Below are positions 31,779 through 42,275 of a stretch of DNA of 64,000 nucleotides, piece after piece (the first letter of the stretch is position 1; the number at the start of each line of letters is the position of its first letter). Location of the stretch: contig CANRSF010000010.1 of assembly GCA_947642445.1 (NCBI GenBank), positions 1 through 64,000 of the forward strand, written 5' to 3'. Made by a program: the position numbers and the translations under genes. Source of the stretch: an uncultured Collinsella sp. (GTDB lineage Bacteria > Actinomycetota > Coriobacteriia > Coriobacteriales > Coriobacteriaceae). The notes beneath the pieces are model-generated. The model was not told the DNA's origin and did not search any database. It worked only from the letters and a program-made list of their open reading frames with translations.

Positions 31779-32801
31779 ATGGCGCAGATGAGAATCAAGG
31801 ACATTGCCGCCGAGGCGGGCGTGAGCCCGGCCACGGTCTCGCGCTATCTCAACAATCGCCCCGGGCAGATGACCGAGGAAACCCGTGCTCGCATCGCGGC
31901 AGTTATCGAGCGCACCGGCTATCGTCCACGTGCCGCCGCGCGCAATCTGCGCAGCTCGCGTACCAACCTCATCGGCGTGATCTTGGCCGACATTGCTAAC
32001 CCGTTCTCCAGCGCCATGCTCGAAGGGCTTTCCGCCAGCGCCGCCGCGCGCGGCTGCTCGCTTATGACGGCCATTAGCGGCAATGACCCCGCCAAGGAAG
32101 CAGAGTCGCTCACTAGACTTATCGATGCCGGCGTGGACGGCCTGGTCGTCAACACCTGCGGCGGCAACGACGAGGCAATTGTCGCAGCTGCGGGACGCCT
32201 GCCTGTTGTGCTGCTCGACCGCGATGTTGCCGCCGGCGGTGTCGATCTGGTGACCTCCAACAACCGTGAGCTGGTCGCCGGCCTGGTAGACGCCTTGGCC
32301 GCTGCGGGCAGCGAGCGCCTGTGCCTGCTCACCGAGGCGAGCGACGACAGCCCCGTGCGTCGCGAGCGCGCCGAGGGCTTTGCCGACGAGCTTTCGCGCC
32401 GCGGTCTTGCGGGCGAGGTCGTCACCTTGGCGGACGGTGGCGCCACGGGTGTCAGTCGCCTGGACGAGACCATCAGCGGCTATGCGGGTAAAAAGCTCGG
32501 CCTCATTGCCGTCAACGGCCTGGTCTTCCTGCGTCTGACCGAGGCGCTGGCCCAGCTCGGTCCCTCGTTGCCGGCGGGCCTTAAGATTGCGACGTTTGAC
32601 GATTACCCCTGGAACCACGTGCTCTTTGGCGGTGTGACCACGGCCGCGCAGGACACCCTCACCATTGCCGAGCGCGTAGTCGAGCGTCTCTCCGAGCGCA
32701 TCGACATCGTTACCACTACGGTGGGCGATGCCGCAAAGCTCGCCCCCAAGCGCATCGAGATACCCGGCCGCATCGAACACCGCGCTTCGACCTCGCGCTA
32801 G
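31779..32801 (+). CDS. LacI-family transcriptional regulator (candidate KDG-regulon repressor)
   Basis: A 340-residue LacI-type regulator. The helix-turn-helix is MRIKDIAAEAGVSPATVSRYL at the N-terminus, with hinge AARNLRSSRTN, then a ligand domain beginning LIGVILADIANPFSS. The ATG at 31779 has GGGG a few bases upstream; the fold begins here and upstream starts add nothing conserved. It is divergent from kdgK, whose promoter carries two CGAAATCGGTTTCG sites, so it is the natural candidate to bind that sequence, also present before the yczE-like and HIT genes. The effector is probably KDG or KDPG by analogy with KdgR, which is inference. Confidence 0.88.
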   Translation: MAQMRIKDIAAEAGVSPATVSRYLNNRPGQMTEETRARIAAVIERTGYRPRAAARNLRSSRTNLIGVILADIANPFSSAMLEGLSASAAARGCSLMTAISGNDPAKEAESLTRLIDAGVDGLVVNTCGGNDEAIVAAAGRLPVVLLDRDVAAGGVDLVTSNNRELVAGLVDALAAAGSERLCLLTEASDDSPVRRERAEGFADELSRRGLAGEVVTLADGGATGVSRLDETISGYAGKKLGLIAVNGLVFLRLTEALAQLGPSLPAGLKIATFDDYPWNHVLFGGVTTAAQDTLTIAERVVERLSERIDIVTTTVGDAAKLAPKRIEIPGRIEHRASTSR

Positions 32802-32935
32802 CCGCTCGTTCGCAATGGCCTGCTCAAGCACGTTTTTTGAGCGCTTGATACGCTTTAACCCTGCGGAAACATTTTTCTGCGATAGTATCTGCGATATAGA
32901 CCAGTCGAAACCCGCCCGAAAGAAAGGGGAGCGAC

Positions 32936-34273
32936 ATGAACCAGCAGAACATCGATTACGTACTCCGCTCCGTAGAGCAGCGTGATATCCGCTTTGTGCG
33001 TCTGTGGTTTGTCGACATTCTCGGCCGCCTCAAAAACTTTGCTATTAGCCCCGAGGACCTCGAGGTCGCATTTGAGGAGGGCATTGGCTTTGACGGCTCG
33101 GCCATCGAGGGCTTTGCCACGCCCGAGGAAGCCGATATGCTGGCGTTCCCCGATGCCTCGACCTTCCAGATTCTGCCGTGGCGCCCGAGCCACAACGGCG
33201 TCGCCCGCGTGTTCTGCGACGTGTGCACTCCCGATCGCAAGCCGTTTGCCGGCGACCCGCGCGATGCCCTGCGCCGCATGTTCCGCAAGGCCGAGAAGGC
33301 TGGCTATCTGCTCAACGTGGGCGCTGAGCTGGAGTATTACTACTTCCCCGACGAGCACACGCCCGAGCCGCTCGACAACGTGGGCTACTTCGATCTTTCG
33401 GTGAGCGATGCCGCTCGCGACCTGCGTCGTAACACGGTCCTCACGCTCGAGAAGATGTCCGTGCCCGTGGAGTACACCTTCCACGCCGCCGGTCGCTCAC
33501 AGCACGGCATGAGCCTGCGCCACGCCGAGGCCCTGAGCATGTCCGACGCCATTACCACGGCCAAGCTCATCATTAAGCAGCAGGCTTACGAGAGCGGCTG
33601 CCACGCCTCCTTTATGCCCAAGCCGCTGGCGGGCGAGGACGGCAGCGCCATGTTTTTGCATCAGTCGCTGTTCGACCATGACGGCAACAACGTCTTTTGG
33701 GGCGAGGGCGACGAGAAGTACCATCTCTCCGACGTCGCCAAGCACTATATGGCCGGTATCTTGGCGCACGCGCGCGAGATTAGCGCCATCACCAACCCCA
33801 CGGTCAATTCGTACAAGCGCATCACCACGGGCGGCGACTCCGTGCCGCAGTACGCCACGTGGGGCCTGCGCAACCGCGCAAGCATGATCCGCATCCCGGT
33901 CTACAAGCCCGGCAAGCAGCCTTCCACACGCATTGAGCTTCGCAGCCCCGATCCCATGGCTAACCCGTATCTGGTCAACGCCGTCACGCTGGCGGCTGGT
34001 CTCGACGGCATCGAGCGCAAGCTGGAGCTCCCGCCCGAGGCAACGGCCGAGACGCTCAAGCTCACCGGCCGTCAGATGCTCGAGGCCGGTTACGCGCCGC
34101 TGCCGCGCTCGCTCAAAGAGGCGCTCGACGTGTTTGAGGACTCGCAGTTTATGAAGGATGCCCTCGGCGAGCACATCCATAGCTTCTTCCTCAAAAAGAA
34201 GCGCGACGAGTGGCATAAGTTCGAATCCACGATCACCGAATGGGAGATCAAGCACTACCTGGCGAACTCCTAA
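32936..34273 (+). CDS. glnA: Glutamine synthetase, type I
   Basis: A 445-residue enzyme that makes glutamine from glutamate, ammonia and ATP. Landmarks are GFDGSAIEGF near residue 50, the metal-binding GAELEYYYF near 126, the HMSQ-like AGRSQHGMSLRH and the C-terminal MANPYLVNAVTLAAGLDGI. The short length and lack of the long insert suggest the GSI-alpha subtype of Firmicutes and some actinobacteria, which is usually feedback-controlled rather than adenylylated. AAAGGGGAG precedes the ATG. The GlnR-like regulator gene follows 50 bases downstream. Confidence 0.95.
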   Translation: MNQQNIDYVLRSVEQRDIRFVRLWFVDILGRLKNFAISPEDLEVAFEEGIGFDGSAIEGFATPEEADMLAFPDASTFQILPWRPSHNGVARVFCDVCTPDRKPFAGDPRDALRRMFRKAEKAGYLLNVGAELEYYYFPDEHTPEPLDNVGYFDLSVSDAARDLRRNTVLTLEKMSVPVEYTFHAAGRSQHGMSLRHAEALSMSDAITTAKLIIKQQAYESGCHASFMPKPLAGEDGSAMFLHQSLFDHDGNNVFWGEGDEKYHLSDVAKHYMAGILAHAREISAITNPTVNSYKRITTGGDSVPQYATWGLRNRASMIRIPVYKPGKQPSTRIELRSPDPMANPYLVNAVTLAAGLDGIERKLELPPEATAETLKLTGRQMLEAGYAPLPRSLKEALDVFEDSQFMKDALGEHIHSFFLKKKRDEWHKFESTITEWEIKHYLANS

Positions 34274-34323
34274 TCGCGCTGGCTTGTCCCAGTACGATTG
34301 AGCTCATTTCTTTGGAGGCCGAT

Positions 34324-34986
34324 ATGTCCGAAAAGAGTGCCCTGTTCATGGCGCGCACGACGCGCTTCCACGAGTTTGCCCGCAGCTTGACGACCACCCT
34401 GGGTGTCGAGGTGAGCCTGGCAACTCCCGATTCACCGACTGCGGCGCACGACTTTGACCTGCTGATCCTCGATTCCGATGGCATCCGCAGCGACCGCATC
34501 GACCAGATTGCCAAGTGGCTTGATGATCGTGGCGGCGTCCCCATGTTGGTGATCGTCGACGACGAGGCGCTCGGTACCTTGCGCCTGCCCAATCACGCGC
34601 ATGCCGACTTTGTATGTCCCACGGCGACGCCCAACGAGCTCAAGGCTCGTGCGCAGCGCCTGATGGGTGAGGAGGAGACCATCACCGCCGACGATGTGCT
34701 CAACATCGATAACCTCGAGATCAACCTGGCAACCTACCAGGTGACGCTCGATAACGAGCCTATCGACCTGACGCTGATGGAGTACTCGCTGCTGAGCTTT
34801 TTGGCGACGCATCCCAACCGCGCCTACAGCCGCGAGGTGCTGCTGCACCGCGTGTGGGGCTTTGAGTACTGCGGCGGTACGCGCACCGTCGACGTGCACA
34901 TCCGACGCATCCGCTCCAAGGTGGGCCCGCAGATCGCGGCACACATCACCACCGTCCGCGGCGTGGGCTATCTGTTTAAGGACTAG
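34324..34986 (+). CDS. OmpR-type response regulator with degenerate receiver, GlnR-like
   Basis: A 220-residue protein: a receiver-like N-terminal domain and a C-terminal winged helix (LMEYSLLSFLATHPNRAYSREVLL, then VDVHIRRIRSKVG and TTVRGVGY). The receiver keeps an Asp in LLILDSDG but lacks the acidic pair near the N-terminus and the conserved KPF Lys, so it may work without phosphorylation. That is how actinobacterial GlnR behaves, and GlnR controls glnA. With glnA directly upstream and no kinase gene beside it, a nitrogen regulator is the best guess. TTGGAGG precedes the ATG. Confidence 0.8.
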   Translation: MSEKSALFMARTTRFHEFARSLTTTLGVEVSLATPDSPTAAHDFDLLILDSDGIRSDRIDQIAKWLDDRGGVPMLVIVDDEALGTLRLPNHAHADFVCPTATPNELKARAQRLMGEEETITADDVLNIDNLEINLATYQVTLDNEPIDLTLMEYSLLSFLATHPNRAYSREVLLHRVWGFEYCGGTRTVDVHIRRIRSKVGPQIAAHITTVRGVGYLFKD

Positions 34987-34990
34987 ATTT

Positions 34991-35029
34991 CCACCACAAA
35001 GGGGACAGGCACCTTTGTGGTGGCTTTTT
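34991..35029 (+). repeat. Family C hairpin, copy 1, acting as terminator
   Basis: CCACCACAAAGG pairs with CCTTTGTGGTGG around a GGACAGGCA core and is followed by a C and six T, five bases past the regulator stop. Confidence 0.85.
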
Positions 35030-35141
35030 TACAGGTGAGGGTCCCTTTCGGGCCTGCAGCAGAACTTAAGCCTTCCTAAAAGATTGCGTTCTCATACACG
35101 TTCGCCCGCATATTGGGGTACAACTCAACGTGAACAATGAT

Positions 35142-35168
35142 GGCCCGCCACATGTTTGGCGGGCCTTT
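35142..35168 (+). promoter_or_regulatory. Terminator-like hairpin in the htrA leader
   Basis: GGCCCGCCA pairs with TGGCGGGCC and is followed by TTTGGTTATTT, ending about 27 bases before the protease start. It could be an attenuator, or the end of a short upstream transcript; the space 35030-35140 holds no gene. Confidence 0.55.
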
Positions 35169-35194
35169 GGTTATTTGACGAAAGGATCGCAGCC

Positions 35195-36655
35195 ATGAGC
35201 GAGAACGATTCCCAGCGTCCCCAGGATGCGGGCAATGCCGGCGAGACCCAGCAGCAGCCGCGCGTGCAGGTGGAGTCGACGCCTGCCGACGGCAACATTC
35301 CCTACGTGCAGGCATACGACACGCAGACCGGAAAGCCGCTGAGCGGCCAACAGGTTGTAAACAAGCACACGGTGGTCAAGACCAAGACCAAAAAGCTGCC
35401 GATCTTTATTACGGCACTCGCCGGCTGTGCCTGCGGCGCCCTGCTGGTCATTGCACTCATTATGAGCGGCACGCTCGATATCGGCGGCGGTAAGAATGCC
35501 GTGACGGCGGGCGCTTCGGGTTCATCGACGCAAAAGATCACCATTGACTCCGAGGATACTACGCTGGCCGAGGCCGTTTCCGCCAAGGCGTTGCCCTCCG
35601 TCGTTTCCATCACCGCCACTTCGAGCGGCAGCCAGAATGGCTCGCTTTCGCAATCTGCCGACGATTCCAATAGCTCGGGCAGCGTCGGGTCGGGCGTTGT
35701 GCTCGATACCGAGGGCCATATCCTCACCAACAACCATGTGGTCGATGGCTATGACCAGTACGTGGTAACCATGGACGACGGCACCACCTACGAGGCTGAG
35801 TTCGTGGGCAACGATGCTTCGAGCGACCTAGCCGTCATCAAGCTCAGGGACGCCGACGCCTCCAAGCTCACGCCGATCGAGATCGGCGACTCTTCCAAGC
35901 TCAACGTGGGCGAGTGGGTCATGGCGATCGGCTCGCCGTTCGGCAACGAGCAGTCTGTCTCCACGGGTATCGTGTCGGCGCTGTATCGCTCCACGGCCAT
36001 GAGCTCTGCCAACGGTAACACCATCTATGCCAACATGATCCAGACCGATGCTGCCATCAACCCGGGCAACTCCGGCGGCGCGCTCGTTAACGACAACGGC
36101 GAGCTCGTGGGTATCAACTCGCTCATCGAGAGCTATTCGGGCTCCAGCTCGGGCGTGGGCTTTGCCATTCCGGTTAACTACGCCAAGAACATTGCCGACC
36201 AGATTATCGACGGTAAGACGCCGGTGCATCCGTACATGGGCGCCACGCTTTCGAGCGTCAACGCGCTCAACGCCCGTACCAACAAGCTGAGCACCGATAG
36301 CGGCGCGTATGTGGCGAGCGTCGTCGAGGACGGTCCTGCTGCCAAGGCCGGTATCCAAGAGGGCGATGTCATTACCAAGCTGGGCGACGACGAGATTACG
36401 AGCGCCGATGGCCTGATCATCGCACTACGCAGCCACGAGGTGGGCGAGAAGGTCGAAATCACGCTCATGCGCGGCAAGGAAGAGAAGAAGGTCACCGTCG
36501 AGCTGGGCTCCGACGAGGAACTGCAGAACCAGCAGCAGAACGACAGTGCAACCGACACTGGCAACGGCGGTATTACCGATGAGCAGCTGCGCCAGTACCT
36601 GGAGGAGCTGCTCGGCCAGCAGGGCCAGGGCCAGGGCTACGGCCAGGGTTTCTAA
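35195..36655 (+). CDS. HtrA/DegP-like membrane-anchored serine protease
   Basis: A 486-residue protease for damaged envelope proteins. After a charged, Gln-rich cytoplasmic tail, one transmembrane helix (about residues 67-90) places the rest outside. The trypsin-like domain carries the triad His in NNHVVDG near 179, Asp in SDLAVIKL near 209 and Ser in NPGNSGGALV near 292. A single PDZ domain follows (GAYVASVVEDGPAAKAGIQ), and the protein ends in a Gln/Gly-rich tail. AAAGGA precedes the ATG at 35195. The order matches actinobacterial HtrA proteins. Confidence 0.92.
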   Translation: MSENDSQRPQDAGNAGETQQQPRVQVESTPADGNIPYVQAYDTQTGKPLSGQQVVNKHTVVKTKTKKLPIFITALAGCACGALLVIALIMSGTLDIGGGKNAVTAGASGSSTQKITIDSEDTTLAEAVSAKALPSVVSITATSSGSQNGSLSQSADDSNSSGSVGSGVVLDTEGHILTNNHVVDGYDQYVVTMDDGTTYEAEFVGNDASSDLAVIKLRDADASKLTPIEIGDSSKLNVGEWVMAIGSPFGNEQSVSTGIVSALYRSTAMSSANGNTIYANMIQTDAAINPGNSGGALVNDNGELVGINSLIESYSGSSSGVGFAIPVNYAKNIADQIIDGKTPVHPYMGATLSSVNALNARTNKLSTDSGAYVASVVEDGPAAKAGIQEGDVITKLGDDEITSADGLIIALRSHEVGEKVEITLMRGKEEKKVTVELGSDEELQNQQQNDSATDTGNGGITDEQLRQYLEELLGQQGQGQGYGQGF

Positions 36656-36682
36656 CGAGCTGTATCGCACATATCGAAGCCA

Positions 36683-36722
36683 GAGGGGCTGTTCCGCCAA
36701 CGCGGGACAGCCCCCTCTTTTC
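36683..36722 (+). terminator. Terminator of the HtrA-like gene
   Basis: GAGGGGCTGTTCCGC pairs with GCGGGACAGCCCCCTC, followed by TTTTCC. The remaining 180 bases before ligA show only a possible -10 box (TACTCT) near 36865. Confidence 0.85.
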
Positions 36723-36871
36723 CTATTGATCCGTTGGGGACGGAGGAAAACGTATCATTTAGAACTGACAAGGGCATGGTTTGATCGTGCAATCCACCCC
36801 GGTCCGGCCGCTGCCGATTCGATGCGGTTTGAGACCGCTATTCGGCCCCATCGTGACCGGTGGTACTCTAG

Positions 36872-39133
<2,262 letters not shown>

Positions 39134-39152
39134 CGCATCAATAGTCAAATTG

Positions 39153-39196
39153 AAGAACCGCCCGGAAGCACGATGCCTTCCGGGCGGTTCTTATTT
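39153..39196 (+). terminator. Terminator of ligA
   Basis: AAGAACCGCCCGGAAG pairs with CTTCCGGGCGGTTCTT in a 16-bp stem, with a short T-rich tail. Confidence 0.85.
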
Positions 39197-39304
39197 GGAC
39201 GGGGCAACCGGCACCGTGATTTGCGTCACGTAGGTCGCGGGGTCGTCGCTGATGATGTCGTCGATGAGGGCGATCTCGCGTTGCCCCGCTACGCTGCCAA
39301 TTTG
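39191..39304 (-). pseudogene. Fragment resembling the C-terminus of a MerR/GyrI-type regulator
   Basis: The minus strand has 37 open codons ending REIALIDDIISDDPATYV, then TQITVPVAPSK and TAA. This resembles the tail of effector-binding domains in MerR regulators, which often end with a YVTxIxIPV strand. No start or upstream domain remains, and its 5' part overlaps the 3' end of the MATE gene. The MATE promoter has a MerR-type operator, consistent with a lost neighbour regulator. The call rests on a short stretch and could be chance. Confidence 0.4.
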
Positions 39305-40635
39305 TCAAAAGCTCCGCGCCGGTTGAGCACGGTAAATGCCACCACGCAAATAATCACCGACAGAATCGAGCCGCACGGCGAGGCGATACCCATGGGGAAC
39401 AGCGTGTCGGAATAGGCGTTCGACAGCAGCCAGGCGCCGGGCACGCGAATGAGCGCCACGGCCAGCACGTTGTGCGCAAAGCCGATGTAGCTCTTGCCGT
39501 ATGCAGCGAAAAAGCCGCTAAAGCAAATGTGGATGCCGGCAAAGATTGCATCGAAAATATAACTGTGCATATAGCCGGTACCGGCCGCGACCACCGCGGG
39601 GTCCTTGGCAAAAAAGCCAATAAACGCCGGCGCCACCAGCCACATCAGCACCGTGATCAGGCAGCCGTACACCACCGAGATCGTCATGGCGTCCTTGAGT
39701 ACCTGACGCGCGCGGTCGCCCTTGCCCGCGCCGGCGTTTTGCGCCGTGAGTGCGCTGACGGTGGCACCCATGGAACTCGGCACAATGAACAAAAAGCTGA
39801 TCATCTTCTCGACCAGGCCCACGGCGGCGGCGTCGACCAGACCGCGGTGGTTGGCGATGACGGTGATAAACATAAACGCCACCTGGATGCAGCCGTCCTG
39901 CACAGCCACGGGCACGCCGATCTTAAGAATGCTGCCGAGCACCTCGGGCTGGGGGCGCAGGTCGCTGCGCTTAACGTGGATGTTTGTGCGACGGCTCTTG
40001 AGCCACACGAGCGCGAGGGCAACGCTGGCTGTCTGCGCGGTCACCGTGCCGAGCGCCGCGCCCACGGGGCCGAGCCCCATGTGGCCGATAAACAGAAAAT
40101 CGAGCGCGATGTTGATGATGCATGCCACGCCAATCACGTACATGGGCGAGCGCGAATCGCCTAGCCCGCGAAAGATGGCCGAGAGGATGTTGTACGCGGC
40201 GATAAAGGGAATGCCGACAAAGCAGATGCGCAGGTAGGCGGCAGTGCCTTCGACGGCTTCGGCGGGAGTGCCAATGAGCGCCACAATCTGCGGACACAGT
40301 GCGAGCAGGACAGCGGCCAGCACCACCGAGACACCCATAAAGAGCGTGATGGTATTGCCGATGGCGGTCTCGGCGCGGTCAAACCGGCGCGAGCCCACGG
40401 CGTGGCCGACGATGACCGTCGTTCCCATGGCCAGGCCCACGAGCGTCACGGTAATAATGTAGAGCGTCTGCGCGCCATTGCCCACGGCGGTGATGCCGGC
40501 AGCGCCGCTAAACTGCCCCATCATGTACAGGTCGGCCATGCCGTAGAGCATCTGCAAAAAGTACGAGAGCATATAGGGCAGGGCAAAGACCGCGATGGTC
40601 TTAAGGACGTTGCCGCGTGTGAGGTCGTGTTCCAT
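39289..40635 (-). CDS. MATE-family multidrug/metabolite exporter
   Basis: A 448-residue membrane protein with about twelve hydrophobic helices in two similar halves, typical of MATE cation-coupled exporters of drugs, bile acids or metabolites. It starts MEHDLTRGNVLKTIAVFALPYMLSYFLQ, close to DinF/NorM-type proteins of Gram-positive anaerobes, with the VGNGAQTLYIITVTLVGLAMG helix. The substrate is unknown. The promoter region has a TTGACT box and a MerR-type palindrome at the right distance. A regulator-like fragment follows the stop. Confidence 0.9.
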   Translation of the reverse strand: MEHDLTRGNVLKTIAVFALPYMLSYFLQMLYGMADLYMMGQFSGAAGITAVGNGAQTLYIITVTLVGLAMGTTVIVGHAVGSRRFDRAETAIGNTITLFMGVSVVLAAVLLALCPQIVALIGTPAEAVEGTAAYLRICFVGIPFIAAYNILSAIFRGLGDSRSPMYVIGVACIINIALDFLFIGHMGLGPVGAALGTVTAQTASVALALVWLKSRRTNIHVKRSDLRPQPEVLGSILKIGVPVAVQDGCIQVAFMFITVIANHRGLVDAAAVGLVEKMISFLFIVPSSMGATVSALTAQNAGAGKGDRARQVLKDAMTISVVYGCLITVLMWLVAPAFIGFFAKDPAVVAAGTGYMHSYIFDAIFAGIHICFSGFFAAYGKSYIGFAHNVLAVALIRVPGAWLLSNAYSDTLFPMGIASPCGSILSVIICVVAFTVLNRRGAFDKLAA

Positions 40636-40672
40636 GGGCGGGGCACTTTCTGGCTTAGATCGTTTACGTACC

Positions 40673-40708
40673 AGTGTAGTGAAAACCCTACAACGATTGT
40701 AGAGTCAA
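40673..40708 (-). promoter_or_regulatory. MerR-type promoter/operator of the MATE gene
   Basis: Read on the minus strand: -35 TTGACT (40703-40708), then the palindrome ACTCTACAATCGTTGTAGGGT (40685-40705, one mismatch), then a poor -10 TTCACT 19 bases after the -35 box. An over-long spacer filled by a dyad is the hallmark of MerR activation. A better-looking TACACT lies five bases further on with a 24-base spacer. Confidence 0.6.
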
Positions 40709-40837
40709 GGTTTGTGTTGGCGGCGGGGAGAAAAAGTTGAGTGCGTAGGCATTTCTACTTGAATGCAGGGTGGCGCGCCCCACAAAGTACGGCAGCTCCT
40801 GACTTTTCGAACCTCTCGGCCTATCTCAAATCACCCC

Positions 40838-40902
40838 AAACCATCACAACATTCGCCGTTTTTTGCCAAAATCGGGGAAAGCATCGAATGTTGTGATGGT
40901 TT
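40838..40902. repeat. Family A 65-bp palindromic repeat, copy 1
   Basis: AAACCATCACAACATTCG (40838-40855) pairs perfectly with 40885-40902 around a 29-base centre containing GCCAAAATCGGG. The rest of the 370-bp gap around it holds the MATE promoter and nothing else recognised. Confidence 0.88.
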
Positions 40903-41003
40903 TTCTGCCACTCGATCGGGTGGAATCGCTTTCTTGCGCGCGAAGGTGTGCGGACCCGTGGGCAGGGGAATAAGGTTGGTTATCCGACTCCATTGGAGGG
41001 CTC

Positions 41004-42041
41004 ATGGACCTGCCGATCGTCCTGTCCCATAAGACTGCCTGGCTGTACCACAACGTGGCGCGCCCGTCCGAGCCGCTCTCGCGAGCAAGCAGCCTATACG
41101 ATGAGGACTCGCTTGCTAACGAGGCGGAGCCGACTGCGGGCCTGTCCAAATTGGGACTCGATGTCAAGGGGCTGAGGGCTTCAGCGGCAGTTGGGATCGT
41201 TACCGACTATCTGGTTTCGCTTGGTATTCCACGAGAAGAGCTGGGTCATATCGACACGCTCGTCAACTTCGATTTTGAGCGCTCGACGCCGGCTGGATTT
41301 AGGTGCCACGTGTTTGGGGCGCCGGTACCTCCAGACCATCTTCTTGAGGTGGCAGAGGGCCTTCTAGTGGTTGATGAGGTCATGTGCTTTGTCCAAGCGG
41401 GTTCGTGGATGAGCGAGCCCGAACAGCTGGAATATGGCTACGAAATCTGTGCCCGATACCATTTGAATCATCTGTCGACGGACGATTATGTCGAGATGGG
41501 GCAGAGGTATACCGTTGCCGACTTGATTGCCTATTGCAATGAGAACCGATCTCGTCAGGGGGCTATACGCGCGGCCGCCGTGCTCAAGCGCGTGCACGAT
41601 GGCGCGCGGTCGCCCATGGAGACGGCCACCGCAATCATGGTCGTAGCAAAACGTTCCCAGGGCGGGCTGGGATACGCCAAGATCGAGCTCAACCATCGGG
41701 TCGATGTTCCCAACGAGTTCAAGTATCTCGCAAAGGCCGGGTATTTCGAGATCGACGTATATGCGCCTGCGAGCGGTACGGGGATTGAATACAACGGTTC
41801 GGACCATCTTGATAAACAGCGCAGCGCGTCGGATGCGGAGCGTATGACCGTGCTGAGCGCGCTGGGCTTTAGGATGATCGTCCTCACCGGGACTCAGTTT
41901 GCCCACCAGCTGCAATTGCACCGGGCGATGAATGCCATCGCACTCGCTATGGGTCTTAAGTGCGACCGAAGCGAAGCGTTCCAGAAACGTCAGAACGACC
42001 TGCGAGAATTCGTGATTCGGCACTGGGACGGCGGCCTTTAG
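41004..42041 (+). CDS. Unknown protein with a DUF559/Vsr-like nuclease-type C-terminus
   Basis: A 345-residue protein I do not recognise as a whole. Residues 1-190 show no clear motif; the N-terminal part resembles AbiEi-type or transcriptional proteins only loosely. Residues 235-310 look like a small PD-(D/E)xK fold: GYFEIDVYAPASGTGIEYNG, then SDAERMTVLSALGFRMIVLT, a pattern seen in DUF559 and Vsr-like endonucleases (E, D, ExDG-type and R helix). GGAGGG precedes the ATG. It stands alone between two copies of the family A palindrome, lies in the same orientation as both gene neighbours downstream, and is a likely accessory gene. Catalytic activity is unproven. Confidence 0.6.
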   Translation: MDLPIVLSHKTAWLYHNVARPSEPLSRASSLYDEDSLANEAEPTAGLSKLGLDVKGLRASAAVGIVTDYLVSLGIPREELGHIDTLVNFDFERSTPAGFRCHVFGAPVPPDHLLEVAEGLLVVDEVMCFVQAGSWMSEPEQLEYGYEICARYHLNHLSTDDYVEMGQRYTVADLIAYCNENRSRQGAIRAAAVLKRVHDGARSPMETATAIMVVAKRSQGGLGYAKIELNHRVDVPNEFKYLAKAGYFEIDVYAPASGTGIEYNGSDHLDKQRSASDAERMTVLSALGFRMIVLTGTQFAHQLQLHRAMNAIALAMGLKCDRSEAFQKRQNDLREFVIRHWDGGL

Positions 42042-42079
42042 GGACGCTTTGGTCCTTCTACGGGGCGCTGCGGGCAGGC

Positions 42080-42144
42080 AAACCATCACAACATTCGACG
42101 GTTTTCGCCAAAATCGGGAAAAGCATCGAATGTTGCGATGGTTT
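42080..42144. repeat. Family A 65-bp palindromic repeat, copy 2
   Basis: The same arms as copy 1, with one change in the right arm (TTGCGATGG), and a centre in the same orientation (GCCAAAATCGGG). It begins 38 bases after the stop of the nuclease-like gene. Confidence 0.88.
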
Positions 42145-42275
42145 GTATGCTGAGGATGGGCTTGGGAAGCCGGTTTTGCTCGAAGTGACCTGTCCTGTCG
42201 TACGGGTGTCGGCATGATTCTCTCGTGGGGTATTATGTTTTCCGAAGAATAAAACGCCGCGTGAGGGGAGGCTGC

